DNA of 64,000 nt from Burkholderia sp. OK233 (lineage in GTDB: Bacteria > Pseudomonadota > Gammaproteobacteria > Burkholderiales > Burkholderiaceae): positions 992,001 through 1,056,000 of the forward strand of contig NZ_OCSR01000001.1 in assembly GCF_900230185.1 (NCBI RefSeq). Reading direction: 5' to 3'. Positions 1 through 9,337 of the stretch are shown piece by piece; the first letter of the stretch is position 1, and every line of letters starts with the position of its first letter. The position numbers and the translations under genes were made by a program. Under the pieces are notes generated by a model, which was not told the origin of the DNA, did no database searches, and saw nothing but the letters and a program-made list of their open reading frames with translations.

Positions 1-179
1 CCGCGCTACAGCAAACCGAAACCGCGATGCTTCAATGCACCGCGGCGGATCCCGGGATCGTCGTGAACGACCAGTGTTCCACTGTCATCAAGGAGAACAA
101 CGGTAAGTGGAAATATCAGCCACACGGCGGCGACTGGTTCTGCGGACTGGCGATGCTCGCGCCGGCAGAGGTTCGATAG
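1..179 (+). CDS. C-terminal end of an unrecognised protein (cut by window edge)
   Basis: An open frame enters from the left edge and ends at the TAG at 177-179. The visible 58 residues contain three cysteines, a GGDWFCGLAM stretch and a charged end. I do not recognise the family. Codon use looks like real coding sequence, and the stop lies two bases from the end of the convergent deaminase gene, as is usual for a compact gene pair. The start and most of the protein lie outside the window. Confidence 0.55.
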   Translation, partial: ALQQTETAMLQCTAADPGIVVNDQCSTVIKENNGKWKYQPHGGDWFCGLAMLAPAEVR

Positions 180-181
180 CT

Positions 182-730
182 CTACCTGCCGCTCCAGAAT
201 TTCCGCTGAACCTCCATCACCTCACCGTCCACTTCGGCCACCGGGCCGATTACCTCGACAGGCTTCTGGCCGTGATCGAACACATACCGGCAATCCACGC
301 TCATGGTCGGATTCTCGGAATGATCGCCGGTCGCCTCCAGCAAGCGCTTCTCGGTCATGCCAAACACGACGCGGCCGATATTGGCCCAGTACATCGTGCC
401 GGCACACATGCAGCAAGGTTCGACCGACGTGTACAGCGTACAACTCCACAAGTACTCCGGTGTGAAGTTCAACGCCGCCACGCGAGCCAGCACCGACTCG
501 GCGTGATTCACCGTATCGACATTGCCCTGCTCCATCAACACGGTCTCCTGATCCGGGCCTACCAGCACCGCGCCGAACGGATGGTGTCCCAGCAGCGTCG
601 CCCGCTCGGCTACCCGGCTCGAATGCCGCAGATGCCGTACGACCTGCTCGTGCGTCGGCGTTAAACCCTGCGGCGGATAGGCCGGCGCCACGCAAGCGGC
701 GCCGGCATCGGTCGGGACGGTAAGACTCAC
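182..730 (-). CDS. Nucleoside deaminase of the cytidine/deoxycytidylate deaminase superfamily
   Basis: The 182-residue protein has the zinc-dependent deaminase signature: H76-A-E78 (zinc ligand and proton shuttle) and P105-C106-x-x-C109. The family hydrolytically deaminates a base or nucleoside such as guanine, cytosine or adenosine; the exact substrate cannot be read from the sequence. It lies 50 bp downstream of a BMP-type binding protein on the same strand. That family often binds nucleosides, so joint uptake and deamination of a purine or pyrimidine is a reasonable inference. The N-terminal 25 residues are poorly conserved in character and the true start could lie further in. Confidence 0.85.
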   Translation of the reverse strand: MSLTVPTDAGAACVAPAYPPQGLTPTHEQVVRHLRHSSRVAERATLLGHHPFGAVLVGPDQETVLMEQGNVDTVNHAESVLARVAALNFTPEYLWSCTLYTSVEPCCMCAGTMYWANIGRVVFGMTEKRLLEATGDHSENPTMSVDCRYVFDHGQKPVEVIGPVAEVDGEVMEVQRKFWSGR

Positions 731-780
731 GGGCGATCTCCTTTAATCTTTAATAATAGTTAGGCAAACCAATCAATTCA

Positions 781-1920
781 TTACTTCGGCAGCGAACCGT
801 CGACGCCTTGCACGAACCAGTTCAAACGCAGTAGCTCCGCATCGCTCAACGACTTGCCCGCGGCGACCTTCACCGCGCCGGACTGATCCGCGATCGGACC
901 GGCAAACGGATTGAACTTGCCGGAGATGATGTCGTCACGCTTCTGGCTCAATGCCTTTTGCGCCGTCGGCGACACCGCATCCGTGTTGATGTTGGCCAGA
1001 TCGATTGCCTTCTCTTTCAGCCCCCACCACACAGGCGAGTTGTTCCACGAACCCGCCATCACCTGCTGCACCAGATGCGTGTAGTACACGCCCCAGTTGC
1101 TCACGCACGCGCCCAACTGTGCGTTCGGTCCGAACTTCTTCATGTCGGAGTCCCAGCCGAATGCATGCACTTTCTTCTGCTCGGCGGTCTGCATCGTCGC
1201 CGTCGAATCGGTGTTCTGGATCAGTACGTCGGCGCCCTGGCCAATCAGCGTCTCGGCGGCCTGCTTTTCGAGGCCCGGGTCGAACCAGCTGTTGATCCAC
1301 ACGACCTTCACGTGTGCATTCGGATTGACCGAGCGCGCCCCCATCGTGAACGCATTGATGTTGCGCACCACTTCCGGCACCGGCACCGAGCCGACAAAGC
1401 CGAGCGTGTTGGACTTCGTCGTATAACCGGCGACCAGTCCGGCCAGATAGGCGCTCTGGTAGGTCCGCACGTCATAGGTGGCGAAGTTGGCAGCCTTTTT
1501 GTAGCCAGTCGCGTGTTCAAATACGGCGTCAGGGAAGTCCTTGGCGACCTTCAGCTCGAAATCCTGGAAGCCGAAGCTCGAGCCGACCACGATCTTGTTG
1601 CCCTTGGACGCCAGATCGCGAAACACGCGCTCCGAATCCGCCGACTCCGGCACATTCTCGACCCGCGTCACTTTGATCTTGTCGCCGAATTTCGCCTCGA
1701 CCTCTTTCACGCCCTGCTCGTGCGCGTAGGTCCAGCCGGCGTCGCCCGGGTTGCCGAGGTAGACGAAGGCGATGCCGAGCGGCTGCGCAGTCGCGGCGGC
1801 TGCCGCCCCGGCGCTAAGCGCGAGGGACGCGCCGAACGCTGCGGCAAGAACAGTGCGAACGGTCCGGACGGTTTTGATGCGCAATGAATGATGCAGCACT
1901 CGCGCCAGCTTTGCTTTCAT
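781..1920 (-). CDS. BMP-family ABC transporter substrate-binding protein
   Basis: A periplasmic binding protein of the BMP/PnrA family. The ATG at 1920 is chosen over the longer frame (to 2013) because GGAG lies just upstream and the protein then begins with a basic N-terminus and an Ala-rich hydrophobic signal peptide (about residues 20-42, AlaAla-rich cleavage region). The mature part starts with IAFVYLGNPGDAGWTY, typical of BMP proteins, and keeps the family length (380 residues). Known members bind nucleosides, purines or similar ligands. No permease or ATPase gene is next to it. The deaminase gene directly downstream suggests a nucleoside or base ligand, but this is inference. Confidence 0.85.
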   Translation of the reverse strand: MKAKLARVLHHSLRIKTVRTVRTVLAAAFGASLALSAGAAAAATAQPLGIAFVYLGNPGDAGWTYAHEQGVKEVEAKFGDKIKVTRVENVPESADSERVFRDLASKGNKIVVGSSFGFQDFELKVAKDFPDAVFEHATGYKKAANFATYDVRTYQSAYLAGLVAGYTTKSNTLGFVGSVPVPEVVRNINAFTMGARSVNPNAHVKVVWINSWFDPGLEKQAAETLIGQGADVLIQNTDSTATMQTAEQKKVHAFGWDSDMKKFGPNAQLGACVSNWGVYYTHLVQQVMAGSWNNSPVWWGLKEKAIDLANINTDAVSPTAQKALSQKRDDIISGKFNPFAGPIADQSGAVKVAAGKSLSDAELLRLNWFVQGVDGSLPK

Positions 1921-2080
1921 GAATTCTCCGAAGGTGGTTTCCAGGTGCCTGCCACAGTGCCCGGGACTGTCCCGGGCAAGGCTCCAGCATAGGGGGTCAT
2001 ATTCGAAGGTCAATTTCAGCGGAAAAATTATTATTCGTTATCCCGCCCATAACGGAATCTGTATTTTGGTGGCCAAAAAC

Positions 2081-2389
2081 TCAGTGAACGCGTGGCGGTG
2101 GGTCAGCCTTGTCATCGTCAGGCGAATCGCCCTCACCGAACAGATCCGCGCACAAGCCCTGGCCGATCTCGCTCAGGCGCGCCGTTCCCGTGCCTTCCTC
2201 GTTGAACGTGGTGTCCACCAGGCCGCCGTCGACCAGCGCCGTCAACTGCCGTCGCAAGCCGCTCATCGGCACGTCCGCCTGTTTGGAAAGCTTGGCGAGC
2301 GACCACGCGCCGCCGGGCGTTTCCTGATGCGCGCGCCACAACTGCGCCAGCACGGCCACCAGTACCGGATCGAGTTCGTCGTCTTCCAT
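2081..2389 (-). CDS. Small winged-helix DNA-binding protein (MarR/ArsR-like fold)
   Basis: A 102-residue protein whose centre ([30 protein letters not shown], interrupted here only by naming) has the helix-turn-helix and wing arrangement of small MarR/ArsR-type regulators, with an acidic Pro-rich tail. An upstream ATG at 2425 overlaps the stop of the MocR gene as ATGA. The ATG at 2389 has a GAGGAG Shine-Dalgarno sequence about 8 nt before it, so I prefer 2389. It is probably co-transcribed with, and translationally coupled to, the MocR-type regulator. Its target is unknown. Confidence 0.7.
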   Translation of the reverse strand: MEDDELDPVLVAVLAQLWRAHQETPGGAWSLAKLSKQADVPMSGLRRQLTALVDGGLVDTTFNEEGTGTARLSEIGQGLCADLFGEGDSPDDDKADPPPRVH

Positions 2390-2421
2390 CGTGAATGTCT
2401 CCTCGCTTTTTTCAATGCCGA

Positions 2422-3855
2422 TCAAGCCATCTGCGCCACCAGTTCACCCAGCGTCTTTAATGCCGCCTCGGTCTGCGCCGTCCACGGATAGCTGTAATTG
2501 AGCCGGATGAAGTGCCGAAAATCGTCGCGCATCGAAAACATCATGCCCGGCCCGATCGTGATACTGCGCGCGAGCGCCGCCTGATAGAGGCGCATCGAAT
2601 CGACACGTTCGGGCAACTCCACCCACAGCACGTACCCGCCTTGCGGCGTCGACACGCGCGTGCCTGCCGGAAAAAACCGCTGCACCATCGCCATCATGAT
2701 GCTCGCCTGTTGCCGGTAGACCTTGCGCACGTGCCGCAGATGCCGGTCGTAGCCGTCCTGCCGAAGGTAATCGGCGACAGCGACTTGCGGCACCGAGGGT
2801 GTGGTCAGCGTGTTGAGAAACTTCAGCTTCTCGACCTGCGCGCGGTAGCGCCCGGGCATCGCCCAGCCGATTCGGTACGACGCGGTCAGGCTCTTCGAAA
2901 ACGACGCGCAATGCAGCACCAGCCCCTTGGTGTCGAAGTTTTTCAGCGTCGACGGCCGCGCCTCGCCGAAGTACAGCTCCTGATAGACGTCGTTCTCGAT
3001 TGCAGGAATTTCGTGCGCGGCGAGAAGTTCAACCAGTTGCTGCTTGCGCGCGTCCGGCATCTGGAAACCGAGCGGATTCTGGAAGTTCGGCATCACCATG
3101 CACGCAGCGATCTTCTGCCGTGCGATGACCTGGGCCAACGCCTCGATGTCGATGCCGTGGACCGGATGCGTCGCCACTTCGATGGCGCGCATGCCGAGAC
3201 GCTCGATGGCATGCAGCATCGCGTAGTAAGTCGGCGACTCGACGGCGACCGTGTCGCCCGGCTTGGCGACCGCCTGCAAGCTGAGGTTGATCGCCTCCGT
3301 CGCCCCGAGCGTGATGATGATTTCGTCGGGATCGACCGGCACACCATTCTCGGCATAGCGCCGCGCGATCTGGCGGATCAGCTCGGGATTGCCGGGCGGC
3401 AGGTCGTCGATCAGATTCCAGCTCGCGTGACGCCGGGCGATCGCATTCGCGTACTGGTTGATGCGCCGCCACGGAAACAGCGAAGGATCGGGATACGGTG
3501 AGCCGAGCGGTACGGCATCATGCGCGCGGATGCTGCGCAGGGTCGACAGCACGAGGCGGCTCACGTCGACCGCCGCGGCCACTGGCGGAGTCTGGGCTGC
3601 CGGCTGGCGGTTCAGACGCGGCTCGTCGAGCGCTGCCGCCGTCGCCACCGCATCGCGCACGAAATAGCCCGACTGCGGCCGGGTTTCGACAATCCCCCGG
3701 CTTTCCAGCAACGCGTACGCGTGCAACACGGTCTTGATGCTGACGCCGTGCTGCTGGCTCGCCTGCCGCACCGACGGAATGCGCTCGCCCGCCGCGAAGA
3801 CGCCGCGGCGTACGGCTTCAGTCATTTCGTCGGCGAGTTTTTCGTACAGTTTCAA
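2422..3855 (-). CDS. MocR-type (GntR/aminotransferase) transcriptional regulator
   Basis: A 477-residue protein with the MocR layout: an N-terminal GntR winged helix (about 1-70, with [14 protein letters not shown]) joined to a fold-type I aminotransferase domain (about 110-470). PLP-binding residues are visible: D289 in the IENDVYQEL stretch and the Schiff-base K321 in [15 protein letters not shown]. MocR proteins use PLP to sense amino compounds or vitamin B6. The gene is divergent from the YdeP-type oxidoreductase at 4026, across a 170-bp interval that probably holds both promoters. Control of that neighbour is a reasonable guess. The small winged-helix gene follows with a 4-bp or near overlap. 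Confidence 0.9.
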   Translation of the reverse strand: MKLYEKLADEMTEAVRRGVFAAGERIPSVRQASQQHGVSIKTVLHAYALLESRGIVETRPQSGYFVRDAVATAAALDEPRLNRQPAAQTPPVAAAVDVSRLVLSTLRSIRAHDAVPLGSPYPDPSLFPWRRINQYANAIARRHASWNLIDDLPPGNPELIRQIARRYAENGVPVDPDEIIITLGATEAINLSLQAVAKPGDTVAVESPTYYAMLHAIERLGMRAIEVATHPVHGIDIEALAQVIARQKIAACMVMPNFQNPLGFQMPDARKQQLVELLAAHEIPAIENDVYQELYFGEARPSTLKNFDTKGLVLHCASFSKSLTASYRIGWAMPGRYRAQVEKLKFLNTLTTPSVPQVAVADYLRQDGYDRHLRHVRKVYRQQASIMMAMVQRFFPAGTRVSTPQGGYVLWVELPERVDSMRLYQAALARSITIGPGMMFSMRDDFRHFIRLNYSYPWTAQTEAALKTLGELVAQMA

Positions 3856-4025
3856 GAACCTGGCTCGAACAAAAGCATGGGCGGAAACGCCAGTCTATGA
3901 CAAATATCCAGTAACTGTACCCCTCTCCTTTCCGATTTTCTGTATGCTGCGCCGTTTTTGGAACACAGTAGGCTTTCATGCATCGGCATAAAAGCCTCTT
4001 CCAAGCCACATCCGGCGGCAAGATC

Positions 4026-6344
4026 ATGAAGAAACCCGAAGCTCGCATCGAACCGTATACCCACCCCGCCGCAGGCTGGGGTGCGCTCAAATACGTCGCC
4101 ATCAACCTCCTCAAGGAAAAGGTAACGGGCGGCGACTACCGCATGCTGTTCAAGCAGAATCAGCCGGACGGCTTCGACTGCCCGGGTTGCGCGTGGCCTG
4201 ACCGCGAGCATGCGTCGACCTTCGAGTTCTGCGAAAACGGCGTCAAGGCCGTGGCGGCCGAAGCGACCAGCAAGCGCGTGACGCCGGCGTTCTTCGAGGA
4301 ACATACGGTCGAAGAACTGATGGCGCAGTCGGATTTCGAACTGGAACAACATGGCCGCCTGACCGACCCGCTCGTCTACGACGCGATGCGCGACCGTTAC
4401 GTGCCGATCGGCTGGGACGAAGCCTTCGATCTCATTGCCGATCACCTGAGGCGCCTCGACGATCCGGACAGCGCCGCCTTCTACACATCGGGGCGCGCCA
4501 GCAACGAAGCCGCGTTCCTGTACCAGTTGTTCGTGCGCATGTATGGCACCAACAATTTCCCCGATTGCTCGAACATGTGTCACGAAGCGACCAGTCGCGG
4601 CTTGCCGCATACGGTCGGCATCGGCAAGGGCACGGTCACGCTCGACGACTTCGAACACGCCGATACGCTGCTGATCTTCGGCCAGAATCCGGCGACCAAC
4701 CATCCGCGCATGCTCGGCGAACTGCGCGAATGCGCGAAGCGCGGCGCGACCATTGTGTCGATCAATCCGCTGAAGGAACGAGGCCTCGAGCGCTTTGCGA
4801 GCCCGCAGCATCCGGTGGAAATGATCACGATGGGCAGCACGAAGATCAGCTCCGTGTTCATCCGGCCGAAGGTGGGCGGCGATTTCGCCTTGATCAAGGG
4901 CGTCGCCAAACGCGTGATCGAGCTCGACGACGAAGCGTTGGCGTCGGGCCTGGAACGCGTGCTCGACGTCGCGTTCATCGCCGAACACACAGTAGGCTTC
5001 GATGCGTTCGCTGACGATTTGCGTGCCGAAAACTGGGACACGATCGTCGCCGAATCGGGCGTGCCGTTTGAAGACGTGCTGAAGCTCGCCGATATCTACG
5101 TTAAGGGCCGTGCAGTGATTTCGACGTGGGGCATGGGCCTCACGCAGCACAAGAACTCCGTGCCGACGGTGCAGATCCTGTCGAACCTGATGATGATGCG
5201 CGGCAATATCGGCCGTCGCGGCGCGGGCTTGTGCCCGGTGCGCGGGCACTCGAATGTGCAGGGCGACCGTACGGTCGGCATCGAAGAAAGGCCGACTCAG
5301 GCGTTTCTTGATCGGCTCGGCGAAGTCTACGATTTCGAGCCGCCGCGCGAGCATGGTCTCGACGTCGTCAACACGATCCAGGCGATGCTCGACGGCAAGG
5401 TAAAGGTGTTCATCGGCCTCGGCGGCAACTTCTCGATCGCGACGCCGGACACGCCACGCACGTGGGAAGCGATGCGCTCGTGCGCTCTGACCGTCCACAT
5501 CACGACCAAACTGAACCGCAGCCACCTCATACACGGACGCGACGCGCTGATTCTGCCGACGCTCGGACGCACCGAAATCGATCTGCAAAATGGTGTGGCG
5601 CAAGGCGTGAGCGTCGAGGATTCGATGAGCATGGTGCACATCTCGTACGGCATGAACAAGCCGGCCTCCGAGAATCTGTTGTCGGAGATTGCAATCGTCG
5701 CGCGCATGGCGCACGCCACGCTCGGCAGCAGCAAGGTCGACTGGCTCGCGCAGGCGGCCGACTACGCGTTGATTCGCGATGGCATCGCACAGGTGATCGA
5801 GGGCTTCCAGAACTATAACGAGCGTCTCAAGAAGCCCGGCGGTTTTCACCTGGGTGTGGCGTCGCGCGAGCGGATCTGGAAAACGCCGAGCGGCAAGGCG
5901 CAATTCCTCGTGCATGCGATTGACGTCGACACGCCGATTCATCAGGCGCGCGCAGAGCACGGCGAGCGTCTGATGACCTTGATGACGACGCGTTCACACG
6001 ACCAGTACAACACGACGATCTACGGCCTCGACGACCGGTACCGCGGTGTGTATGGGCAGCGGCGCGTGCTATTCGCCAACAAGGACGATCTCGCGATGCT
6101 GGGTTTCGTTGCGGGCCAGCGCGTGGATATCACGAGCGTGTGGGCCGATGGGATCGAGCGTCACGCGGCTGGGTTCCTGCTGGTCGAGTACGACATTCCG
6201 CGTGGATGTCTCGGCGCTTACTACCCGGAGACGAATCCGCTGGTGCCGCTGTCTTCGGTCGCCGATGGCGCGGGGACGCCGACTTCGAAGTCGATTCCGG
6301 TGTTGTTGACGGCGTCGGCGGTTGTTGAAGCGGTTGCTGCTTGA
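4026..6344 (+). CDS. FdhF/YdeP-family molybdopterin oxidoreductase (formate dehydrogenase alpha-like)
   Basis: A 772-residue protein of the prokaryotic molybdopterin oxidoreductase superfamily, FdhF/YdeP branch. An N-terminal CPGCAWPD motif (C52, C55) replaces the full four-Cys cluster of true formate dehydrogenases. DCSNMCHEATSRG is the family signature near the Mo site, and the C-terminal molybdopterin-dinucleotide-binding domain includes RSHDQYNTTIYG. E. coli YdeP is linked to acid resistance and its substrate is not settled, so formate should not be assumed. An in-frame ATG at 3978 would add 16 unconvincing residues. A decayed copy of the C-terminal domain lies at 37167-37499. Confidence 0.88.
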   Translation: MKKPEARIEPYTHPAAGWGALKYVAINLLKEKVTGGDYRMLFKQNQPDGFDCPGCAWPDREHASTFEFCENGVKAVAAEATSKRVTPAFFEEHTVEELMAQSDFELEQHGRLTDPLVYDAMRDRYVPIGWDEAFDLIADHLRRLDDPDSAAFYTSGRASNEAAFLYQLFVRMYGTNNFPDCSNMCHEATSRGLPHTVGIGKGTVTLDDFEHADTLLIFGQNPATNHPRMLGELRECAKRGATIVSINPLKERGLERFASPQHPVEMITMGSTKISSVFIRPKVGGDFALIKGVAKRVIELDDEALASGLERVLDVAFIAEHTVGFDAFADDLRAENWDTIVAESGVPFEDVLKLADIYVKGRAVISTWGMGLTQHKNSVPTVQILSNLMMMRGNIGRRGAGLCPVRGHSNVQGDRTVGIEERPTQAFLDRLGEVYDFEPPREHGLDVVNTIQAMLDGKVKVFIGLGGNFSIATPDTPRTWEAMRSCALTVHITTKLNRSHLIHGRDALILPTLGRTEIDLQNGVAQGVSVEDSMSMVHISYGMNKPASENLLSEIAIVARMAHATLGSSKVDWLAQAADYALIRDGIAQVIEGFQNYNERLKKPGGFHLGVASRERIWKTPSGKAQFLVHAIDVDTPIHQARAEHGERLMTLMTTRSHDQYNTTIYGLDDRYRGVYGQRRVLFANKDDLAMLGFVAGQRVDITSVWADGIERHAAGFLLVEYDIPRGCLGAYYPETNPLVPLSSVADGAGTPTSKSIPVLLTASAVVEAVAA

Positions 6345-6411
6345 CGCGGTGCTGAGTTCCGGGTGGCGGGCAGTAGGCGCCGTCCGACGCTCCGCACCTG
6401 AAGATTGACGC

Positions 6412-6945
6412 TCACGCCTGGTTTTTCTTCAGATCGCGGTGCGTGAGATACAGGCGCAGATCAAATTCAATCTGGTGGTAGCCCGGTTGCATGAATTCGC
6501 AGAGGCGGTAAAACGCCTTGTTGTGGTCGCTTTCTTTCAAGTGAGCGAGTTCGTGCACGACGATCATTTTCAGGAATTCCGGCGCGGCGTCCCTGAATAG
6601 CGAGGCGATGCGGATTTCTTTTTTTGCCTTCAGTTTGCCGCCCTGCACGCGCGAGATGCTCGTGTGCAGGCCGAGTGCGTGGCGCACAACGTCGAGCTTG
6701 CTATCGTAGGTGACTTTGTCGATTTGCGCGCCGTTGCGAAGGTGTTCGCGCTTGAGCTCCGAGCAGTACTCGTAGAGAGCCCGGTCTGTTTGCACTTTGT
6801 GCGTATCAGGGTACCGCTTCACGAGGTATGGGCCTAGCTGTTCGTCGGCTATCAGCTTTTTGACTTTTTCCTGTAGCCCGGCCGGGTAGCCTGTCAGGTA
6901 TTTCAGGTGTTGCATGATGGGGTTCTTTGCGAATGGCGACGGCAC
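6412..6945 (-). CDS. YgjP-like metallopeptidase (DUF45/WLM-type)
   Basis: A 177-residue protein with the zinc-protease motif HELAH (H131, E132, H135) followed by ESDHNKAFY, whose H141 is the usual third ligand in YgjP-like peptidases. The preceding YDSKLDVVRHAL and SLFRDAAPEFLKMIVVHE pattern is typical of the family. An internal ATG at 6915 (MQHLKYL) is an equally good start, since neither has a strong Shine-Dalgarno sequence. No substrate is known for these proteins. The gene converges on the YdeP-type gene, with 67 bp between the stops. Confidence 0.85.
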   Translation of the reverse strand: MPSPFAKNPIMQHLKYLTGYPAGLQEKVKKLIADEQLGPYLVKRYPDTHKVQTDRALYEYCSELKREHLRNGAQIDKVTYDSKLDVVRHALGLHTSISRVQGGKLKAKKEIRIASLFRDAAPEFLKMIVVHELAHLKESDHNKAFYRLCEFMQPGYHQIEFDLRLYLTHRDLKKNQA

Positions 6946-7002
6946 GGGGGTTGCATGCCTCGGGGCGGAGACAGTGGGACGCTGACTTTCGTTGAGCCGA
7001 AT

Positions 7003-7647
7003 TCACCCGCGATTGCCTTCGCAATCCGTCCAGAGCCGCAGCGGATCCCGGTGAAGCGGATACTGCCTGTCGAGCCACGCCGACAGCCGGGCCCAATCAG
7101 GGTGGTTGGTCCCAGTCTGCGCAGACCATGTCGACGACCTCTCGAGAATCTGTCCGTTCTCGCGATCACGGACAAGCAAACTGCCAAGACCGCTCGAACT
7201 GTTCTCCTGCGTTTCGACCCGATACCGTGGCAGGAGTCTCACTTCAGCGTCCCCTGCCCAGCCGTACACGGCGCGGACCACGCCAGTTGCGTCCTTTAAC
7301 TCCACTGCACCGCTGGCCGGTCGAATGGCGGCCCAGCCTTCAGGAAATTCCGCGACCACCTCATTGCCGCTTTCCCGGACCCATTTCATACGCCAGGCCC
7401 GCTCCATCGCATCGCGCACGTGCGACACCGACTCGTACCCCGGAGGCAACTCGATCGCTGCAGGCAAGGTAACGAGATTATCTTTCCAGAGCTTTGCCTC
7501 GTCACGATCACGTCGATCGGTTGTTCTGGATACTTTTTCTCCGAACGGGTTGTCAGGCCGGCTAGCGAGATGGGCGCCGCTTTGCTGCAGGTCGGGGAAA
7601 AGACCGTCTGCATCACGACGCGTTAGTTTTGGTTTTCCGTTTTTCAT
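7003..7647 (-). CDS. Hypothetical protein
   Basis: A 214-residue soluble protein I do not recognise. It has a basic N-terminus (MKNGKPKLTRRD), a middle part rich in Trp and charged residues (AWRMKWVRESGNEVVAEFPEGW) and an end containing DWARLSAWLDRQYP. The ATG at 7647 is preferred over the frame start at 7683 because GCGAGA sits upstream and the first twelve residues of the longer form look like leader sequence. No signal peptide or membrane segment is seen. It is the last of a series of small same-strand genes running from 9685 down. Confidence 0.6.
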   Translation of the reverse strand: MKNGKPKLTRRDADGLFPDLQQSGAHLASRPDNPFGEKVSRTTDRRDRDEAKLWKDNLVTLPAAIELPPGYESVSHVRDAMERAWRMKWVRESGNEVVAEFPEGWAAIRPASGAVELKDATGVVRAVYGWAGDAEVRLLPRYRVETQENSSSGLGSLLVRDRENGQILERSSTWSAQTGTNHPDWARLSAWLDRQYPLHRDPLRLWTDCEGNRG

Positions 7648-7722
7648 GGTGTCTCGCTGAAAGGCGCTCTCAAGAACGACCAATTTACATTAAACATGGC
7701 GACGCCCTGTGCAACGGCGCAA

Positions 7723-7980
7723 TTATCCGGGGTGTAACGGATGTCTGATCGCGCCCTCGCCACTCCGGAACAACACGGCGTAGGGCAGGCAATCGAATGG
7801 GCCAGGACGGCCCGCGGCGGCCGCCAGGTCGACAAGTTCCGCCTCGAGCGGCGAGCAGGAAAACGCGCCGCCTTGCACGTCAAATTGCGGTCTTTGCGAA
7901 TGACTTTCGAGGACACCGTGACCGTGCGCAACGACAGCACCGCTACGCCAAGGTCCGCCTGACCGAATACGCGCGGTCAA
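7723..7980 (-). CDS. Doubtful small ORF with TTG start
   Basis: An 85-codon frame that would start at a TTG overlapping the TGA of the preceding small gene (TTGA), as in translational coupling. Third codon positions in its middle part are GC-rich, as in real genes here, and it ends in a stretch resembling a folded protein (SPLEAELVDLAAAAGRPGPFD). Other frames are also open over the same bases (a plus-strand frame from 7741 and a minus frame from 7940), so this is a weak call. No family recognised. Confidence 0.3.
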   Translation of the reverse strand: MTARIRSGGPWRSGAVVAHGHGVLESHSQRPQFDVQGGAFSCSPLEAELVDLAAAAGRPGPFDCLPYAVLFRSGEGAIRHPLHPG

Positions 7981-8285
7981 ACGTGCGGCAGGTCGTCAAT
8001 ACATTTTTCGACATGCTCGCCAGGGACATCAGTGTCAATCCCATCGTGGCCATCGGCGTGAGCAACCGACACGATTTTTGGCCCCAGAAACCGTATGCCG
8101 CCGAGTGTAAAAAGGGACCAAACAGCATTCCCCCGACGGATCGTGGCCACGACTTCGGCCACCTCGACAATCGACGTGGGGGACAACCAGTCACGCGTCG
8201 CCGGATCGACGGGAGCCCAACGCACGTGGGTAATCCTGTCGTTCGTCGGATTGATGCGAATGGCGTCTATAGCAAACGTAGCCAT
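7977..8285 (-). CDS. Hypothetical small protein
   Basis: A 102-residue protein starting at the ATG at 8285, which has a clear GGAGG Shine-Dalgarno sequence five bases upstream. The protein (MATFAIDAIRINPTNDRITHVRW and onward) alternates beta-like segments and includes a VWSLFTLGG strand. It looks like a small cytoplasmic alpha/beta protein of the kind often found as orphans in Burkholderia genomes. I do not recognise a named domain. The longer frame from 8300 adds only five residues ahead of the ribosome binding site. Confidence 0.6.
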   Translation of the reverse strand: MATFAIDAIRINPTNDRITHVRWAPVDPATRDWLSPTSIVEVAEVVATIRRGNAVWSLFTLGGIRFLGPKIVSVAHADGHDGIDTDVPGEHVEKCIDDLPHV

Positions 8286-8437
8286 ATCTGCCTCCATCAT
8301 TCTGCCAAAGGGATTTCACCATTATGCGCTGCTTCTTTTTCTGCTTCACCGGCCAATTTCCTTGCCGGATCATCTGCGGCGGCGACGCGCCGCGCCTCGA
8401 GCGCGATTACCTGCGGAATGTGTTCGCAGCGCTGCCT

Positions 8438-8635
8438 TCAGCCAGGCTGATCGTGAGGCGAAACACCGTCGTCGCTCTGGACAAGCTTCGGGCGCCCCGT
8501 TGCGTCTGGACCTGAATCCACCAGCTTGTTGCGGTAGTCACAGGCAGGGCAGAGGAAAAAGAATCCTTGTTCATCCAGTTCCGGTTCGACGCGATCGAAG
8601 TCGAACGAGACATTGCAGTTTCGACAGGTCCACAT
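8438..8635 (-). CDS. Small zinc-ribbon protein
   Basis: A 65-residue protein with two Cys pairs, WTCRNCN at the N-terminus and LCPACDY about 25 residues later, which form a classic zinc ribbon. A GGAGG Shine-Dalgarno sequence lies directly upstream of the ATG at 8635. The tail is acidic and probably disordered. Such proteins may bind nucleic acid or serve as structural modules. No specific role can be given. Confidence 0.65.
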   Translation of the reverse strand: MWTCRNCNVSFDFDRVEPELDEQGFFFLCPACDYRNKLVDSGPDATGRPKLVQSDDGVSPHDQPG

Positions 8636-8713
8636 AGCGGCCTCCGTCGGTATCTCCGAAGAATCCCCGTATGAAGGATACTAGCCGCAAGCCGACTCTC
8701 CGGCGCAAGAGAT

Positions 8714-8938
8714 TCAGTGCTGCCCCGCGTTCAGAAGCATCCAGATCTGTCGCGTGGGCGCACCTGCGAGAATGCGTGCAAACACGGCGCCGCACCGCAC
8801 GCAGGTGTAGTGCTCTTCTGCTCGCGCATCCTTCACGGCGCCGCCGCCGTTAGGCGTCAGGTCTTCGTGCGGCGCCGCAGTAGCCGACTGCCCGTACAGA
8901 TCAGCGCATCGTGCGCATGGTTGAATCCAGAGGTCCAT
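8714..8938 (-). CDS. Small CxxC-pair protein (zinc-ribbon-like)
   Basis: A 74-residue protein with PCARCADLYG near the N-terminus and YTCVRCGAVFAR further on, two CxxC pairs that could bind one zinc. The ATG at 8938 is taken as the start; the frame is open three codons further. No strong ribosome binding site is visible, and the gene follows the stop at 8960 of the next upstream small gene, so coupling is possible. The function is unknown. It lies beside another small zinc ribbon (8438-8635) on the same strand. Confidence 0.55.
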   Translation of the reverse strand: MDLWIQPCARCADLYGQSATAAPHEDLTPNGGGAVKDARAEEHYTCVRCGAVFARILAGAPTRQIWMLLNAGQH

Positions 8939-8959
8939 TTTGAACAACCAGAGCAGTGA

Positions 8960-9229
8960 TCAGCCATTGCCGGCACCCGAGCCGCCTTCAGGCATCATGT
9001 CGACGCGCCGCTTGCCTTCGACATACCCAGCCTCGCGGGCTGCTTCTTCGCTGCCGAAAGTGGCGGCAAGTTCCTGGAAGCGAATGCTCTGCCCGGCGAG
9101 GTGGGCATCGGAACCGTGGCGGCAGATGTACGCCGAGTAGTGCCACAAGGTGGTTGGGGCCGGGGGACCGTATGCAAGGATCGGCAGGACCCAGACTTCG
9201 TATCCGTCGTGTTCGATCTTGTCCCACAT
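8960..9229 (-). CDS. Hypothetical small protein
   Basis: An 89-residue protein. The ATG at 9229 is chosen because GGAG lies eight bases upstream, whereas the in-frame ATGs at 9241 and 9310 lack a good site. The product starts MWDKIEHDGYEVWVLPILAYG and ends in a Gly/Ala tail. It is soluble, with no recognisable motif. It is part of the minus-strand run of small genes between 9685 and 7003. Confidence 0.55.
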   Translation of the reverse strand: MWDKIEHDGYEVWVLPILAYGPPAPTTLWHYSAYICRHGSDAHLAGQSIRFQELAATFGSEEAAREAGYVEGKRRVDMMPEGGSGAGNG

Positions 9230-9337
9230 GGGTGTCTCCATCGTGATCGTCGAGGAATCGTAGCATGCAATTCCTGACCAATACGGATCTCGCTTCAAAC
9301 ATGACCACACACCCGTTTCCCGATCGCTACCGCTGCT

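Noticed and set aside
3852..5960. Very long minus-strand frame (702 codons) opposite the YdeP-type gene
   Set aside because: It mirrors the codon pattern of the real gene, has an Arg/His-rich composition and shows no family motifs. Such shadow frames are common in high-GC DNA.
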